Positions 35,005 through 43,431 of a DNA stretch of 64,000 nucleotides are shown here, piece by piece. A program made the translations under genes and the position numbers. The stretch is from contig OMZG01000003.1 in NCBI GenBank assembly GCA_900315505.1, forward strand, positions 62,001 to 126,000. Direction: 5' to 3'. The notes under the pieces are model-generated. The model was not told the origin of the DNA and ran no database searches. It saw only the letters and a program-made list of their open reading frames with translations. The first letter of the stretch is position 1, and the number at the start of each line of letters is the position of its first letter. This DNA is from an uncultured Lachnospiraceae bacterium (lineage in GTDB: Bacteria > Bacillota > Clostridia > Lachnospirales > Lachnospiraceae).

Positions 35005-35065
35005 TTGACAGATACCCCTAAGGGGTATATACTTTATCACAGTTGAGATACCCGAGAGGGGTATC
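35005..35065 (+). promoter_or_regulatory. copA promoter with two CsoR-type copper operators
   Basis: TTGACA (35005-35010) and TATACT (35028-35033) are 17 bases apart. The spacer is filled by GATACCCCTAAGGGGTAT (35011-35028), a CsoR-type operator with the TACCC...GGGTA dyad. A second one, GATACCC...GGGGTATC (35047-35065), lies just downstream of the start site. Two sites across the start predict tight copper-dependent repression. Confidence 0.8.
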
Positions 35066-35095
35066 GAGATACAGCAATAAGAAAGGAAGATTCTT

Positions 35096-37681
35096 ATGAC
35101 AAAGTATAATGTCACCGGGATGAGCTGCGCGGCCTGCCAGCAGCATGTGGAGAAAGCTGTGCGCAAGGTTCCGGGGGTAAAGAACGTAAATGTAAGTCTT
35201 CTTACTAATTCAATGAATGTCGACGGAGATGCTTCTCCTGATGCCATTATGAAGGCTGTTGAGAGAGCCGGATACGGGGCCAGGCCTTTTGGTGCTGCGG
35301 CAAAGAATGATGCATCTGCTGGTTCTGCAACCGGAGCTATCGCAGCGGAAGAAGATATGCTTGCAGACAAGATGACTCCTAAGATGATCAGGAGACTTGT
35401 GAGTTCCGTCATTGTTCTTCTGATCCTTATGTACTTCTCAATGGGAGTATCTATGTGGGGCTGGCCGATGATTGCCGCTCTTAAGAATCCTATTTCACTT
35501 GGAATAATAGAGATGCTTCTGTCGGTGATCGTGATGTTTATCAACAGGAACTTCTTTATCAATGGATTCAGAGGACTTTTCCATGGTTCAGCGAATATGG
35601 ATACGCTTGTTGCGCTTGGTTCTGCGGCTTCATTCGGATACAGCCTTGTGGCACTTTTTATAGAGATAAATGCAGCCTGGGCAATGGACATGGATACGGC
35701 TATGGATATCTCGATGAAGTATATCTACTTCGAGACGGCAGCCATGATCCCAACGCTCATTACAATAGGTAAGACACTTGAGTCATATTCGAAGGGGCGC
35801 ACGACTGACGCTCTGAAAGGTCTCGTGAAGCTCGCTCCGAAGACGGCGACAGTTGAGCGTGACGGAGTAGATACAGAGGTAAGCATTGATGATGTGCAGA
35901 TTGGTGATATCATTGTTGTAAAGCCTGGTGATAGTATTCCTGTAGATGGTTTTATTACAGAGGGCCAGACAGCAGTAGATGAATCGGCCCTCACAGGTGA
36001 GTCTGTTCCTGTCGATAAGACTGTTGATGATGCTGTAAAGGCTGCTACGACTTCTACATCAGGATTTATTAAGGTCCGTGCAACCAGAGTGGGAACTGAC
36101 ACTACACTGAGTCAGATCATCAGGATGGTATCAGACGCATCAGCCACGAAGGCGCCTATAGCAAGAATTGCTGATAAGGTAGCTGGTGTATTCGTTCCGG
36201 CTGTAATGCTTATTGCTCTGGCAACACTCTTCGGATGGCTGATCGCCGGTGCGGTATTTGCAAGTGCTTTTACAAGAGCTGTGTCAGTCCTTGTGATCTC
36301 ATGTCCATGTGCCCTCGGACTTGCAACACCGGTTGCTATCATGGTAGGAAACGGAATGGGAGCCAAGGCCGGTATCCTTTTCAAGACAGCTGCATCGCTT
36401 GAGCAGGCCGGACATATCGAGACAGTAGTTCTGGATAAGACTGGTACTATAACAAACGGTACTCCAGTCGTAACAGACATCATCCCTGGTTCTGTAGATG
36501 AGAATACGCTTATCACGCTTGCGGCTTCACTAGAGTCGAAGAGTGAGCATCCTCTCGCTGTTGCAGTAAATACATACGCAGGAGAACACAATATTTCTCT
36601 TAAGGAGACAGATGATTTCAAGGCTCTTCCAGGAAATGGCCTTACTGCCATTATTGATGGGAATGTAATAAGCGGTGGTAAGAAGGATTATATCGAGACT
36701 ATCATAAATGGTGATATTTCAGATATTGAGGAAAAAGCGGATGGGCTCGCAGAAAAAGGAAAGACTCCTCTGTATTTTGCATCAGGTGATAAGCTGCTCG
36801 GTGTAATAGCAGTTGCCGATACGATGAAGGAAGAAAGCCCTGAGGCTATAAAGCAGCTTCATAATATGGGTATAAAGGTCGTAATGCTGACCGGTGATAA
36901 TGAGTGCACTGCCAAGGCTATAGGAAATGCAGCAGGCGTTGATGAGATCGTGGCAGGCGTTCTGCCTGATGGCAAGGCCGCAGAGATCAAGAGGCTCAGG
37001 AAGTCAGGCAAGGTAGCAATGGTCGGAGATGGTATCAATGATGCTTTAGCACTTACCCTTGCAGATACAGGAATCGCAATCGGAGCAGGTACTGATGTGG
37101 CAATTGATGCAGCTGATATAGTGCTTGAGAAGAGCAGACTCACGGATGTGCCGGCAGCCATCAGGCTTTCGAGACAGACGATTAAGAATATTCATGAGAA
37201 CCTGTTCTGGGCATTTTTCTACAATGTGATCTGCATCCCTCTTGCCATCGGACTCTATCAGGCACTGTTCGGATGGCATTTCGAGATGAGACCGGCAGTA
37301 GGAGCACTGGCAATGGCTTTCTCATCTGTTACAGTATGTTTAAATGCCTTGAGGCTTAATCTTTTCAAGGTGTATAATACAAAGCATGACAAGCCACTAA
37401 GGGGTCATGAGAGGCTTCCGGAAGTAGGAAAAGCAGAAATAGTAAGTAGTAGTGAAAGTGAGGTAAATGACATGACAAAGACTATTACAATCAAAGGTAT
37501 GATGTGTGAGCACTGCGAGATGACAGTCAAGAAAGCTCTTGAGGCACTTGACGGAGTTGATTCTGCAACAGTGAGTCACGAGAAAGGCACAGCAGTCGTA
37601 AATCTCTCTTCGGATGTGCCTGATGATGAGATGAAGAAAGCTGTTGAGGATCATGACTACGAAGTCCTGAGGATTGCCTGA
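35096..37681 (+). CDS. copA: CopA, copper-exporting P1B-type ATPase with a C-terminal CopZ-like domain
   Basis: 861 residues. N-terminal heavy-metal domain with GMSCAACQQHV; eight membrane helices including the copper motif SCPCALGLATP; phosphorylation site DKTGTITNG; GDGINDALAL in the P domain. After the last helix and a serine-rich linker (about 780-790), the protein ends in another metal-binding domain with GMMCEHCEMTV. That tail begins with an in-frame ATG at 37472, eight bases after GAGG, so a free 69-residue CopZ-like chaperone could also be made. CopA expels Cu(I) from the cytoplasm. Confidence 0.95.
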   Translation: MTKYNVTGMSCAACQQHVEKAVRKVPGVKNVNVSLLTNSMNVDGDASPDAIMKAVERAGYGARPFGAAAKNDASAGSATGAIAAEEDMLADKMTPKMIRRLVSSVIVLLILMYFSMGVSMWGWPMIAALKNPISLGIIEMLLSVIVMFINRNFFINGFRGLFHGSANMDTLVALGSAASFGYSLVALFIEINAAWAMDMDTAMDISMKYIYFETAAMIPTLITIGKTLESYSKGRTTDALKGLVKLAPKTATVERDGVDTEVSIDDVQIGDIIVVKPGDSIPVDGFITEGQTAVDESALTGESVPVDKTVDDAVKAATTSTSGFIKVRATRVGTDTTLSQIIRMVSDASATKAPIARIADKVAGVFVPAVMLIALATLFGWLIAGAVFASAFTRAVSVLVISCPCALGLATPVAIMVGNGMGAKAGILFKTAASLEQAGHIETVVLDKTGTITNGTPVVTDIIPGSVDENTLITLAASLESKSEHPLAVAVNTYAGEHNISLKETDDFKALPGNGLTAIIDGNVISGGKKDYIETIINGDISDIEEKADGLAEKGKTPLYFASGDKLLGVIAVADTMKEESPEAIKQLHNMGIKVVMLTGDNECTAKAIGNAAGVDEIVAGVLPDGKAAEIKRLRKSGKVAMVGDGINDALALTLADTGIAIGAGTDVAIDAADIVLEKSRLTDVPAAIRLSRQTIKNIHENLFWAFFYNVICIPLAIGLYQALFGWHFEMRPAVGALAMAFSSVTVCLNALRLNLFKVYNTKHDKPLRGHERLPEVGKAEIVSSSESEVNDMTKTITIKGMMCEHCEMTVKKALEALDGVDSATVSHEKGTAVVNLSSDVPDDEMKKAVEDHDYEVLRIA
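37472..37681 (+). CDS. copZ: Possible internal product: CopZ-like copper chaperone
   Basis: This in-frame start inside copA would give 69 residues (MTKTITIKGMMCEHCEMTVKK...), the normal length of free CopZ. It has GAGG at 37460-37463, eight bases before the ATG. A separate small copper chaperone from the end of copA would resemble E. coli, where frameshifting at copA yields CopA(Z) from the other end. This is inference; the fused form certainly exists as reading frame. Confidence 0.4.
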   Translation: MTKTITIKGMMCEHCEMTVKKALEALDGVDSATVSHEKGTAVVNLSSDVPDDEMKKAVEDHDYEVLRIA

Positions 37682-37741
37682 GTCATACATACATAGTTAT
37701 GATTGGGACGAGTCGCTTTTCATCTGATGATTTTTTCAGAA

Positions 37742-37772
37742 GATGAAAAAGGGACCCGTCCCCTTTTTCATC
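37742..37772. repeat. REP-like palindrome, family A, copy 2
   Basis: The exact reverse complement of the copy at 20057-20087, with arms GATGAAAAAGGG and CCCTTTTTCATC. A degenerate copy (GGGACGAGTCGCTTTTCATC, 37706-37725) lies upstream, so two units are paired. It overlaps the likely -35 region of the thiE promoter (TAGAAT at 37782-37787). Confidence 0.8.
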
Positions 37773-37808
37773 TTTTTATGATAGAATATCTTCGGAGGTT
37801 TTTTTATT

Positions 37809-38447
37809 ATGCAATATGATCTGAAAAAGAGTCTGCTTCTCTATGCGGTTACTGATCGGAGATGGCTGAAAGAAAATCAGTCACTCTCAGATGCAGTAAA
37901 AGAAGCGGTAAATGGCGGAGCGACCATGATCCAGCTTCGAGAAAAAAATATGTCAGATGATGAGCTGAAAAAAGAAGCACTGCTGATAAAGGACAGCTGT
38001 AATGTGCCTCTGATAATTGATAATAATATAGAAGTCTGTAAAGCAGTCGGCGCTGACGGAGTGCATGTAGGTCAGGATGATATGCCTGTGAAAGAGGCAA
38101 GAGCAATTCTGGGTGATGATTATGTCATCGGTGCAACAGCTCATAATGTATCGGAGGCAATTCAGGCAGAAAAAGAGGGTGCAGACTATCTTGGAGTCGG
38201 TGCAGCATTTGGCTCTTCGACGAAGAATGATGCGAAAAAGATAATTTCACTTGAAGAGTATAAAAAAATTACCCAGGCAGTTTCAATCCCGGTAGTAGCG
38301 ATTGGTGGAATCAATGAGACAAATATCATGAAGCTCAAAGGACTAGGTCTGTCAGGAGTAGCTGTGGTATCAGCAATTTTTGCAAAAGATGATATAGAAA
38401 AAGCGACCAGAGAGATGCTGAATATGGCGTTGTCAGAATTCGAATAA
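37809..38447 (+). CDS. thiE: Thiamine-phosphate synthase
   Basis: 212 residues, the usual length, a TIM barrel. Motifs: YAVTDR, ATMIQLREKN, PLIIDNNIEV, GVHVGQDDMPV, GATAHNVSEA, YLGVGAAFGSSTK, and VVAIGGINETN. It joins the pyrimidine and thiazole halves of thiamine phosphate. No TPP riboswitch was seen upstream and no other thi genes are adjacent. The last T-run of the nearby leader separates GGAGG from the ATG by 11 bases. Confidence 0.94.
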   Translation: MQYDLKKSLLLYAVTDRRWLKENQSLSDAVKEAVNGGATMIQLREKNMSDDELKKEALLIKDSCNVPLIIDNNIEVCKAVGADGVHVGQDDMPVKEARAILGDDYVIGATAHNVSEAIQAEKEGADYLGVGAAFGSSTKNDAKKIISLEEYKKITQAVSIPVVAIGGINETNIMKLKGLGLSGVAVVSAIFAKDDIEKATREMLNMALSEFE

Positions 38448-38572
38448 TACTAAGAAAAGCCCAAGCCATTGCCTTGCAAGTGGTTGCGGCCTTTATAATA
38501 GAATCATGACTTTATCTGTTTTGCTTTTGAGCTTTCTGTCGATGAGACGAATGAATTCAGGAGGTACTGGTT

Positions 38573-39619
38573 ATGAGAAAATTTGAAGGATACATGCACG
38601 GTGTGGACCTCGGCGGCTGGCTGTCGCAGAAGGATTCCGATACGAAGGAGTACATGGATACTTTTATCACAGAGGATGATTTCAGGCGGATAGCAGATAT
38701 GGGGCTTGACCATGTGAGGATTCCGGTTGACTACACTACAATTGAGGATGAGGAAGATGCCAGGCCGATCGAGAACGGTTATAAGCATCTGGATGACGCA
38801 GTTTCCTGGTGCAGGAAGTACGGACTTCATATGATAGTCGACCTGCACAATACCCATGGATATACCTTTGATCCTCTGGTAAAGGACATGGACCGCACCT
38901 ACTTTTTCCATAATGAAAAGGAGCAGGAGAGGTTCTATGCGCTGTGGCAGAGGATTGTTAAGCGATACGCGAAGGATACAGACATTGTGGCATTTGAACT
39001 GCTGAATGAGGTGGTTCTGCCGGAGATAGCTGAGGACTGGAACAATATCGCTGATGAGGCGGTAAAAAGGATGCGTGAGATTGTTCCTTATGCATGGATC
39101 ATCATAGGTGGCGTGAATTACAACAATGTGACTGATGTTCCGAAGCTTCATAAGCCTGCTGATGAGCATATCGTATTCAATTTCCATTGTTACGAGCCAC
39201 TTATTTTTACACATCAGAATGCGTACTGGGTTGAAAAGATGCCGCGCAATCTTCATGTGACATATCCGGATACCATTGCCAGTTACAGGAAGATAGGTGA
39301 AGATAATAATATCCCTATCGAAGCGCTTGGAGCCATGGGCGTATCAGCGGATGACCTTAAGGGAAAGCAGATTTTTGAAAGGCTTTTCGAATCGGCTATT
39401 GAGACGGCAGAGAAGTACAATGTGCCTCTGTACTGTGGTGAATACGGTGTCATTGACAATGCGCCAAAACCGGACACCCTCAGGTGGATCCAGGACATTA
39501 CGTCAGTATTCGATGAGCATGGAATCGGGCGTGCATTATGGAACTACAAGGCAAAGGATTATGGTCTCGTTGACAGCGCATATGACGATATCAGGGATGA
39601 AATGGTAAAAGTCATGTAA
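38573..39619 (+). CDS. Glycoside hydrolase family 5 enzyme, cytoplasmic
   Basis: 348 residues. GH5 features: GVDLGGWLSQ at the start, HVRIPVDY, MIVDLHNTHG, the acid/base Glu in FELLNEV and the nucleophile Glu in YCGEYGVID. There is no signal peptide, so it probably acts inside the cell on imported oligosaccharides such as cello- or manno-oligosaccharides. AGGAGG precedes the ATG, and TATAAT lies at 38494-38499. It stands alone and converges with nikO, overlapping its end by eight bases. Confidence 0.9.
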   Translation: MRKFEGYMHGVDLGGWLSQKDSDTKEYMDTFITEDDFRRIADMGLDHVRIPVDYTTIEDEEDARPIENGYKHLDDAVSWCRKYGLHMIVDLHNTHGYTFDPLVKDMDRTYFFHNEKEQERFYALWQRIVKRYAKDTDIVAFELLNEVVLPEIAEDWNNIADEAVKRMREIVPYAWIIIGGVNYNNVTDVPKLHKPADEHIVFNFHCYEPLIFTHQNAYWVEKMPRNLHVTYPDTIASYRKIGEDNNIPIEALGAMGVSADDLKGKQIFERLFESAIETAEKYNVPLYCGEYGVIDNAPKPDTLRWIQDITSVFDEHGIGRALWNYKAKDYGLVDSAYDDIRDEMVKVM

Positions 39620-40283
39620 CTGAAATGTGATGATCCTTATCCAGCCTGATCGTCTCATCTGAGATCTCTTCCACGAACTGACTGTTGTGGGAAGCGACAA
39701 TGATGAGACGGTCAGGGCTTTTTAGATTGCGGATACATTCAAGAACGAATTTTTCACCGTCTTCATCAAGACCATTCAGGGGCTCATCGAGTATCAGGAC
39801 ATCTGGCTCCATCGCGAGAACAGCGGCAAGTGCGCATCTCTTTTTCTCTCCGCCACTCAGGTTGAACGGAGCACGGTGGCGCATGTCGGATAGAGAAAGT
39901 GCTTCAAGAAAATGCTCTGTTCTCTTATGGACTTCATCCTCCGGCAACTCCAGCTGGTAGAGTCCGAACGCGATTTCATCCTCAACACTCCTGGTGAAAA
40001 GCTGTGTCTCGGAATTCTGAAACAGATATCCAATGCGGCTGTGAAAAGCAACGGCATTTTTCTTATTATGCAGATATTTCTCAGTAATCTCAGTTCCATC
40101 AAAAATGTACTTACCCTTTGTTGGAAAGGAGAGTCCATTAAGAATCCTGAAAAGAGTAGACTTCCCACTGCCATTCGGGCCGGTGAGACAGTAGCATTCC
40201 CCGGCTGTAAGTTTTAGATTTATATTATCGAGAGCCAGTGTGCCATCGTAATACTTGTAAGTTACATTCTTTAGTTCAATCAT
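39612..40283 (-). CDS. nikO: NikO/CbiO, ATPase of an ECF-type nickel transporter
   Basis: 223 residues, a single ABC ATPase: Walker A GPNGSGKST, Q-loop YLFQNSETQLF, signature LSGGEKKR, Walker B VLILDEPLNGLD, H-loop ASHN. ECF-type ATPases of the CbiO group look like this. It follows nikQ after a 140-base gap filled with palindromic repeats. Nickel rather than cobalt is inferred from the neighbouring Lar and NikMN genes. Confidence 0.9.
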   Translation of the reverse strand: MIELKNVTYKYYDGTLALDNINLKLTAGECYCLTGPNGSGKSTLFRILNGLSFPTKGKYIFDGTEITEKYLHNKKNAVAFHSRIGYLFQNSETQLFTRSVEDEIAFGLYQLELPEDEVHKRTEHFLEALSLSDMRHRAPFNLSGGEKKRCALAAVLAMEPDVLILDEPLNGLDEDGEKFVLECIRNLKSPDRLIIVASHNSQFVEEISDETIRLDKDHHISVT

Positions 40284-40295
40284 ATTGAATTATCA

Positions 40296-40409
40296 GACAT
40301 GGGGACGGTTCCTATGTCTTTTTAGCTAAATTTTTTATTTAAAAAGGCAGGAGAACCGTCTCTCTGTCTTAGGCTCCTGGATGAAAAATGGGACAGGTCC
40401 TTTTTCATC
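40296..40409. repeat. Cluster of REP-like palindromes between nikQ and nikO
   Basis: Three units: GACATGGGGACGG...ATGTC (40296-40318, family B), GGCAGGAGAACCGTC...GTC (40346-40368, inverted family B), and GATGAAAAATGGGAC...TTTTTCATC (40380-40409, family A). The opposite pair of family B units could form a larger cruciform or RNA hairpin within the nik transcript and lower expression of nikO. Confidence 0.7.
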
Positions 40410-40423
40410 TTTTTCAAAAACCC

Positions 40424-41149
40424 TCATGTTATTATGAAGAAAACAATCATTAACGGGATGATACATGCATACAGTATATCATAAACCGATAGCTTATGCC
40501 TTGTAAAATTCCTGTATGTACCGTTGAAGCATCTGCACTCCATAGCTTCCGTTGTCTCCTCTGACATTCGGGACGATTTGAGAAATACAGTTCCAAGTAT
40601 TCCGCCTGCTGCCTGCATGCGTGATTTGTCCTGGCGATGAACAGATACAGCACGGAGAATATATGCCTCGTGGATCGTCTGACATAAGCGTGAGAGAATA
40701 GTCAGGAATCTGACAGTCATATCAAGTGTCATAGTGAAAACATCAGGTAGATGCAGCTGTGAAAATGAACCGGTGATCTCCTTCCAGCTCAGGTCTTCAT
40801 TCATGATAGCAAGTATAAGAATCGAGACCAGAACCTTCATCGTGACTGTAAGCATGGTCCGCGGATTGCCTAGAAATACTGCCGGGAGCATGATGATCAT
40901 TGTAAAAATGACCGGCAGCGGAAGTCGTTTCAGGACACGTGTCATGGAATGAGTCGGAAGAAAAGCCAGGTGCATCAGTTCGACAGCCAGTACGGTTATC
41001 ACAAATATGGCATTCGAAGAGCAGGCACACAGAATGATAGCAAGAATTGAAACGAGCATACGAAGAACAGGAAGGACTTTTGAATCCTTCCTGTATCTGG
41101 TGTCATTATCTATTATTCCTGAAATAAGTCGTAAAATCCTGTCAGTCAT
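40424..41149 (-). CDS. nikQ: NikQ/CbiQ, transmembrane subunit of an ECF-type nickel transporter
   Basis: 241 residues with about five membrane helices. The C-terminal cytoplasmic part has the coupling helices typical of CbiQ (ILRAVSVHRQDKSRMQAAGG, then SEETTEAMECRCF). It couples the ATPase to the NikMN substrate-binding unit. The start overlaps the nikMN stop by four bases. Confidence 0.88.
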   Translation of the reverse strand: MTDRILRLISGIIDNDTRYRKDSKVLPVLRMLVSILAIILCACSSNAIFVITVLAVELMHLAFLPTHSMTRVLKRLPLPVIFTMIIMLPAVFLGNPRTMLTVTMKVLVSILILAIMNEDLSWKEITGSFSQLHLPDVFTMTLDMTVRFLTILSRLCQTIHEAYILRAVSVHRQDKSRMQAAGGILGTVFLKSSRMSEETTEAMECRCFNGTYRNFTRHKLSVYDILYACIIPLMIVFFIIT

Positions 41150-42141
41150 ACAGTCTCTGTCTCTTCACGTCTGCCGAGTACAGCGCCTATCAGCCTGAAA
41201 ACTATGATAAGTACTGCGACACCGATTACTGCGCTTAGTATATATGCTGTCCAGTCAGGCAGTCCTTTGAGTGAATAATCCGGAAGCAGTGATTGCAATG
41301 AGAATCCATCTGCCATTCCCCTAGGTGTGTATCCGGCTCCTGTTTCAGCAATCTCGTCAGTTCCCCATTCACCCCAGGCTGTTCCCTCGGCGATAAGTCC
41401 GAGAGGGGTAGCAACGATCAGGGCACCTAGAAGAACTTTAAGAGAAAGGGAGACACCCGCCTCTTCTTTCTTTTCTGAGAAAAATCCCGGCGCAGCCTTC
41501 ATCACGAAAGCAAGGATTGCAACCGTAAATACGACCTCAGCCAGTCCGAAGATTGTCAGATGTCCTGCCATCATTGAAGGTATTGAGACATTCAGACCGT
41601 AAGGGCAGTATAGCGCATTCCCGGCAGAATCCCTGAAGAGCATCGGCTGGATTCCGAATTCAACGGCGGCACAGAAGGCAGCAGCATTGATTCCTATATA
41701 TGAGCCGGCTCCGGCGGCGACGAGATCCCTTTTCTTATTCGTCCCGAAGTGAGGGGATATCACATGAGCCACGGCATATCCTACGAACGGAAGCACAAAA
41801 GCCATGTTAAAGCAGTTGGCTCCAAAAGACAGGATTCCGCCATCACCGAATATGAGCGCCTGAAGTAGTAGTGCCACACTTACGGAAATACACGAAGCAT
41901 AAGGCCCTAATAGGAGCGCTATCAGAGTTCCGCCAACAGCGTGCCCAGTCGTGCCTCCTGGGAGCGGGATATTAAACATCATTCCAAGAAATGAGAACGC
42001 TGCTCCGACGCCCATCATTGCCACCTTTTTAGGAGGCAGTTCTTTTTTTATTTTGTTCACTGAGACAATCCAGGCAGGCACAACGGCGGCCGTCATCACG
42101 GCACAGGTCTGGGGACTCAGATAATTATCCGGGATATGCAT
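41146..42141 (-). CDS. nikM: NikMN, nickel-binding membrane component of an ECF transporter
   Basis: About 331 residues. The N-terminus MHIPDNYLSPQTC fits the CbiM/NikM start, in which the amine and His2 bind the metal, so the start must be at 42141 rather than the upstream ATG at 42150. FGDGGILSFGANCFNMAF is the second family motif. The C-terminus has a periplasmic stretch and a last membrane helix like NikN (PDGLE) fused to it, an arrangement typical of nickel transporters. Its promoter (TTGTCT at 42275-42280, TAATAT at 42252-42257, minus strand) overlaps the divergent regulator promoter. Confidence 0.9.
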   Translation of the reverse strand: MHIPDNYLSPQTCAVMTAAVVPAWIVSVNKIKKELPPKKVAMMGVGAAFSFLGMMFNIPLPGGTTGHAVGGTLIALLLGPYASCISVSVALLLQALIFGDGGILSFGANCFNMAFVLPFVGYAVAHVISPHFGTNKKRDLVAAGAGSYIGINAAAFCAAVEFGIQPMLFRDSAGNALYCPYGLNVSIPSMMAGHLTIFGLAEVVFTVAILAFVMKAAPGFFSEKKEEAGVSLSLKVLLGALIVATPLGLIAEGTAWGEWGTDEIAETGAGYTPRGMADGFSLQSLLPDYSLKGLPDWTAYILSAVIGVAVLIIVFRLIGAVLGRREETETV

Positions 42142-42219
42142 ACTTTTCATAAGCTCAAAACCATATGATCATGATTTACCGGAATGTGGCTCTGAGCAAG
42201 TTCCTTTCTTTAAATTTAA

Positions 42220-42294
42220 TTGGACTTTTCTGCCGATAAAAGCTATCATTTATATTAAGAAAAATTATTGAAGGAGACAAGCCCCCACGGGGGT
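42220..42294. promoter_or_regulatory. Divergent nikM / csoR-lar promoter region with a C5-G5 palindrome
   Basis: Plus strand: TTGGAC (42220-42225) and TATCAT (42244-42249), 18-base spacer. Minus strand: TTGTCT (42275-42280) and TAATAT (42252-42257), 17-base spacer. GCCCCCACGGGGG (42281-42293) adjoins the nikM -35 box and lies in the leader of the regulator gene. CsoR/RcnR-family repressors bind G/C-tract sites, so one bound dimer pair could control both directions. Confidence 0.6.
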
Positions 42295-42308
42295 TATTTT
42301 TTGGAAAA

Positions 42309-42590
42309 ATGAACCATACACATACACATGACCCCGAAGAGGTAAAGGCAATCGTAAACCGTCTGGCTAAGGCGGTCGGACACCTCGATTCAGTGAAGAG
42401 AATGGTAGAAGACGGAAAGGACTGTTCAGATGTGCTGATACAGCTCTCAGCAGTCAGATCTGAGATCAATAATGCAGGCAAGCTCATTTTAAAAGAGCAT
42501 ATGGAGCACTGCATTGTAGAGGCTGTGGAGCAGCATGATGACGAAGCTATCCAGAAGATGAACAAGGCAATTGACCAGTTTATGAAATAG
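42309..42590 (+). CDS. CsoR/RcnR-family metal-sensing repressor
   Basis: 93 residues, all helical. Family pattern: VNRLAKAVGHLDSVKRMVEDGKDCSDVLIQLSAVRSEI, then KLILKEHMEHCIVEA. Ligands that can be aligned are Cys in KDCSD, His in KEHME and Cys four residues later, as in copper-type CsoR; in addition the N-terminus is His-rich (MNHTHTHD), like nickel-type RcnR. The place between nikMNQO and larC suggests nickel; copA with CsoR-type operators lies 5 kb away, so copper cannot be excluded. The ribosome-binding site is weak. Confidence 0.85.
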   Translation: MNHTHTHDPEEVKAIVNRLAKAVGHLDSVKRMVEDGKDCSDVLIQLSAVRSEINNAGKLILKEHMEHCIVEAVEQHDDEAIQKMNKAIDQFMK

Positions 42591-42594
42591 GATT

Positions 42595-43401
42595 ATGGGA
42601 CAGACATTATATTTAGATTTAGGAACAGGAATAAGCGGTGATATGACTGCAGCAGCTCTAATAGACTTAGGCGGAGACCAGTCATTATTGAAGAAGGGGC
42701 TCGATAGTATGACCGTCGGTGGGTTCAAGACAGAAATTACAAGGGTGAAAAAGTCAGGAATCGACTGCTGTGATTTCAATGTGATCCTTGACAGCAAGCA
42801 CGATGGTCATGACCATGACATGAATTATCTGTATGGTCCGGAAGAGACTCAGGAACATCATGCTCATCACCATCATCATGAGCACCGTAGCTATCAGGAT
42901 ATCAAAGATATAATCGACAAGGCTGACATTACAGATGGTGCGGGAAAGCTGGCACATAAGATTTTTCTTATATTAGCAGAAGCAGAGTCGAAGGCTCATG
43001 CAGTACCTGTTGATGAGGTGCATTTCCATGAGGTGGGTGCAGTAGATTCGATAGTAGATATACTTTCGATCGCAATACTTTTTGATTCACTTGATATAAG
43101 TGATGTAATCATCCCACAGATCACAGAGGGTACAGGTCATGTCAGGTGCCAGCACGGAGTGATTCCGGTTCCGGTGCCTGCAGTCGTAAATATCGCTGAA
43201 AAGTATGCTCTGCCGCTTCATATAGCAGAGGATAGATATGGAGAGCTCGTGACACCGACAGGAGCAGCATTTGCAGCTGCAGTGAAGACGAGTGAAGAAC
43301 TGCCTGAGAAGTTCCATATCAAAAAGTGCGGACTTGGAGCAGGCAAGAGAGAATATGAGATTCCTGGAATCGTGCGTGCGATGATAATAGAGAAAGTCTG
43401 A
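42595..43401 (+). CDS. larC: LarC, nickel insertion protein for the nickel-pincer cofactor (N-terminal domain only)
   Basis: 268 residues: MGQTLYLDLGTGISGDMTAAAL at the start, a His-rich loop (EHHAHHHHHEH) for nickel, DEVHFHEVGAVDSIVDI, GHVRCQHGVIPVPVPA and ELVTPTGAA. It matches LarC1. Full LarC in Lactobacillus plantarum is about 420 residues and is made by a programmed frameshift that adds LarC2. Here a normal stop is followed by a different gene, so LarC2 must be elsewhere or absent. It follows the regulator by four bases. Confidence 0.9.
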   Translation: MGQTLYLDLGTGISGDMTAAALIDLGGDQSLLKKGLDSMTVGGFKTEITRVKKSGIDCCDFNVILDSKHDGHDHDMNYLYGPEETQEHHAHHHHHEHRSYQDIKDIIDKADITDGAGKLAHKIFLILAEAESKAHAVPVDEVHFHEVGAVDSIVDILSIAILFDSLDISDVIIPQITEGTGHVRCQHGVIPVPVPAVVNIAEKYALPLHIAEDRYGELVTPTGAAFAAAVKTSEELPEKFHIKKCGLGAGKREYEIPGIVRAMIIEKV

Positions 43402-43431
43402 ATCAGTAAACATTGATGGGAGAATAGAGCC

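Noticed and set aside
37682-37808. TPP riboswitch upstream of thiE
   Set aside because: The region is filled by two palindromic repeat units and lacks the conserved TPP motifs such as CUGAGA.
42142-42150. Upstream ATG for NikM (MKSMHIPD)
   Set aside because: The metal site of this family needs the free N-terminal Met-His, so ATG 42141 must be the start.
42281-42300. C5-G5 palindrome plus T-run as an intrinsic terminator
   Set aside because: The stem is only five to seven pairs with a two-base loop, and it lies in front of a gene start at a divergent promoter, so an operator fits better. An attenuator is not fully excluded.
42151-42308. NiCo or cobalamin riboswitch before nikM
   Set aside because: No multi-helix junction or B12-box sequence seen; overlapping promoters and a single palindrome explain the region better.
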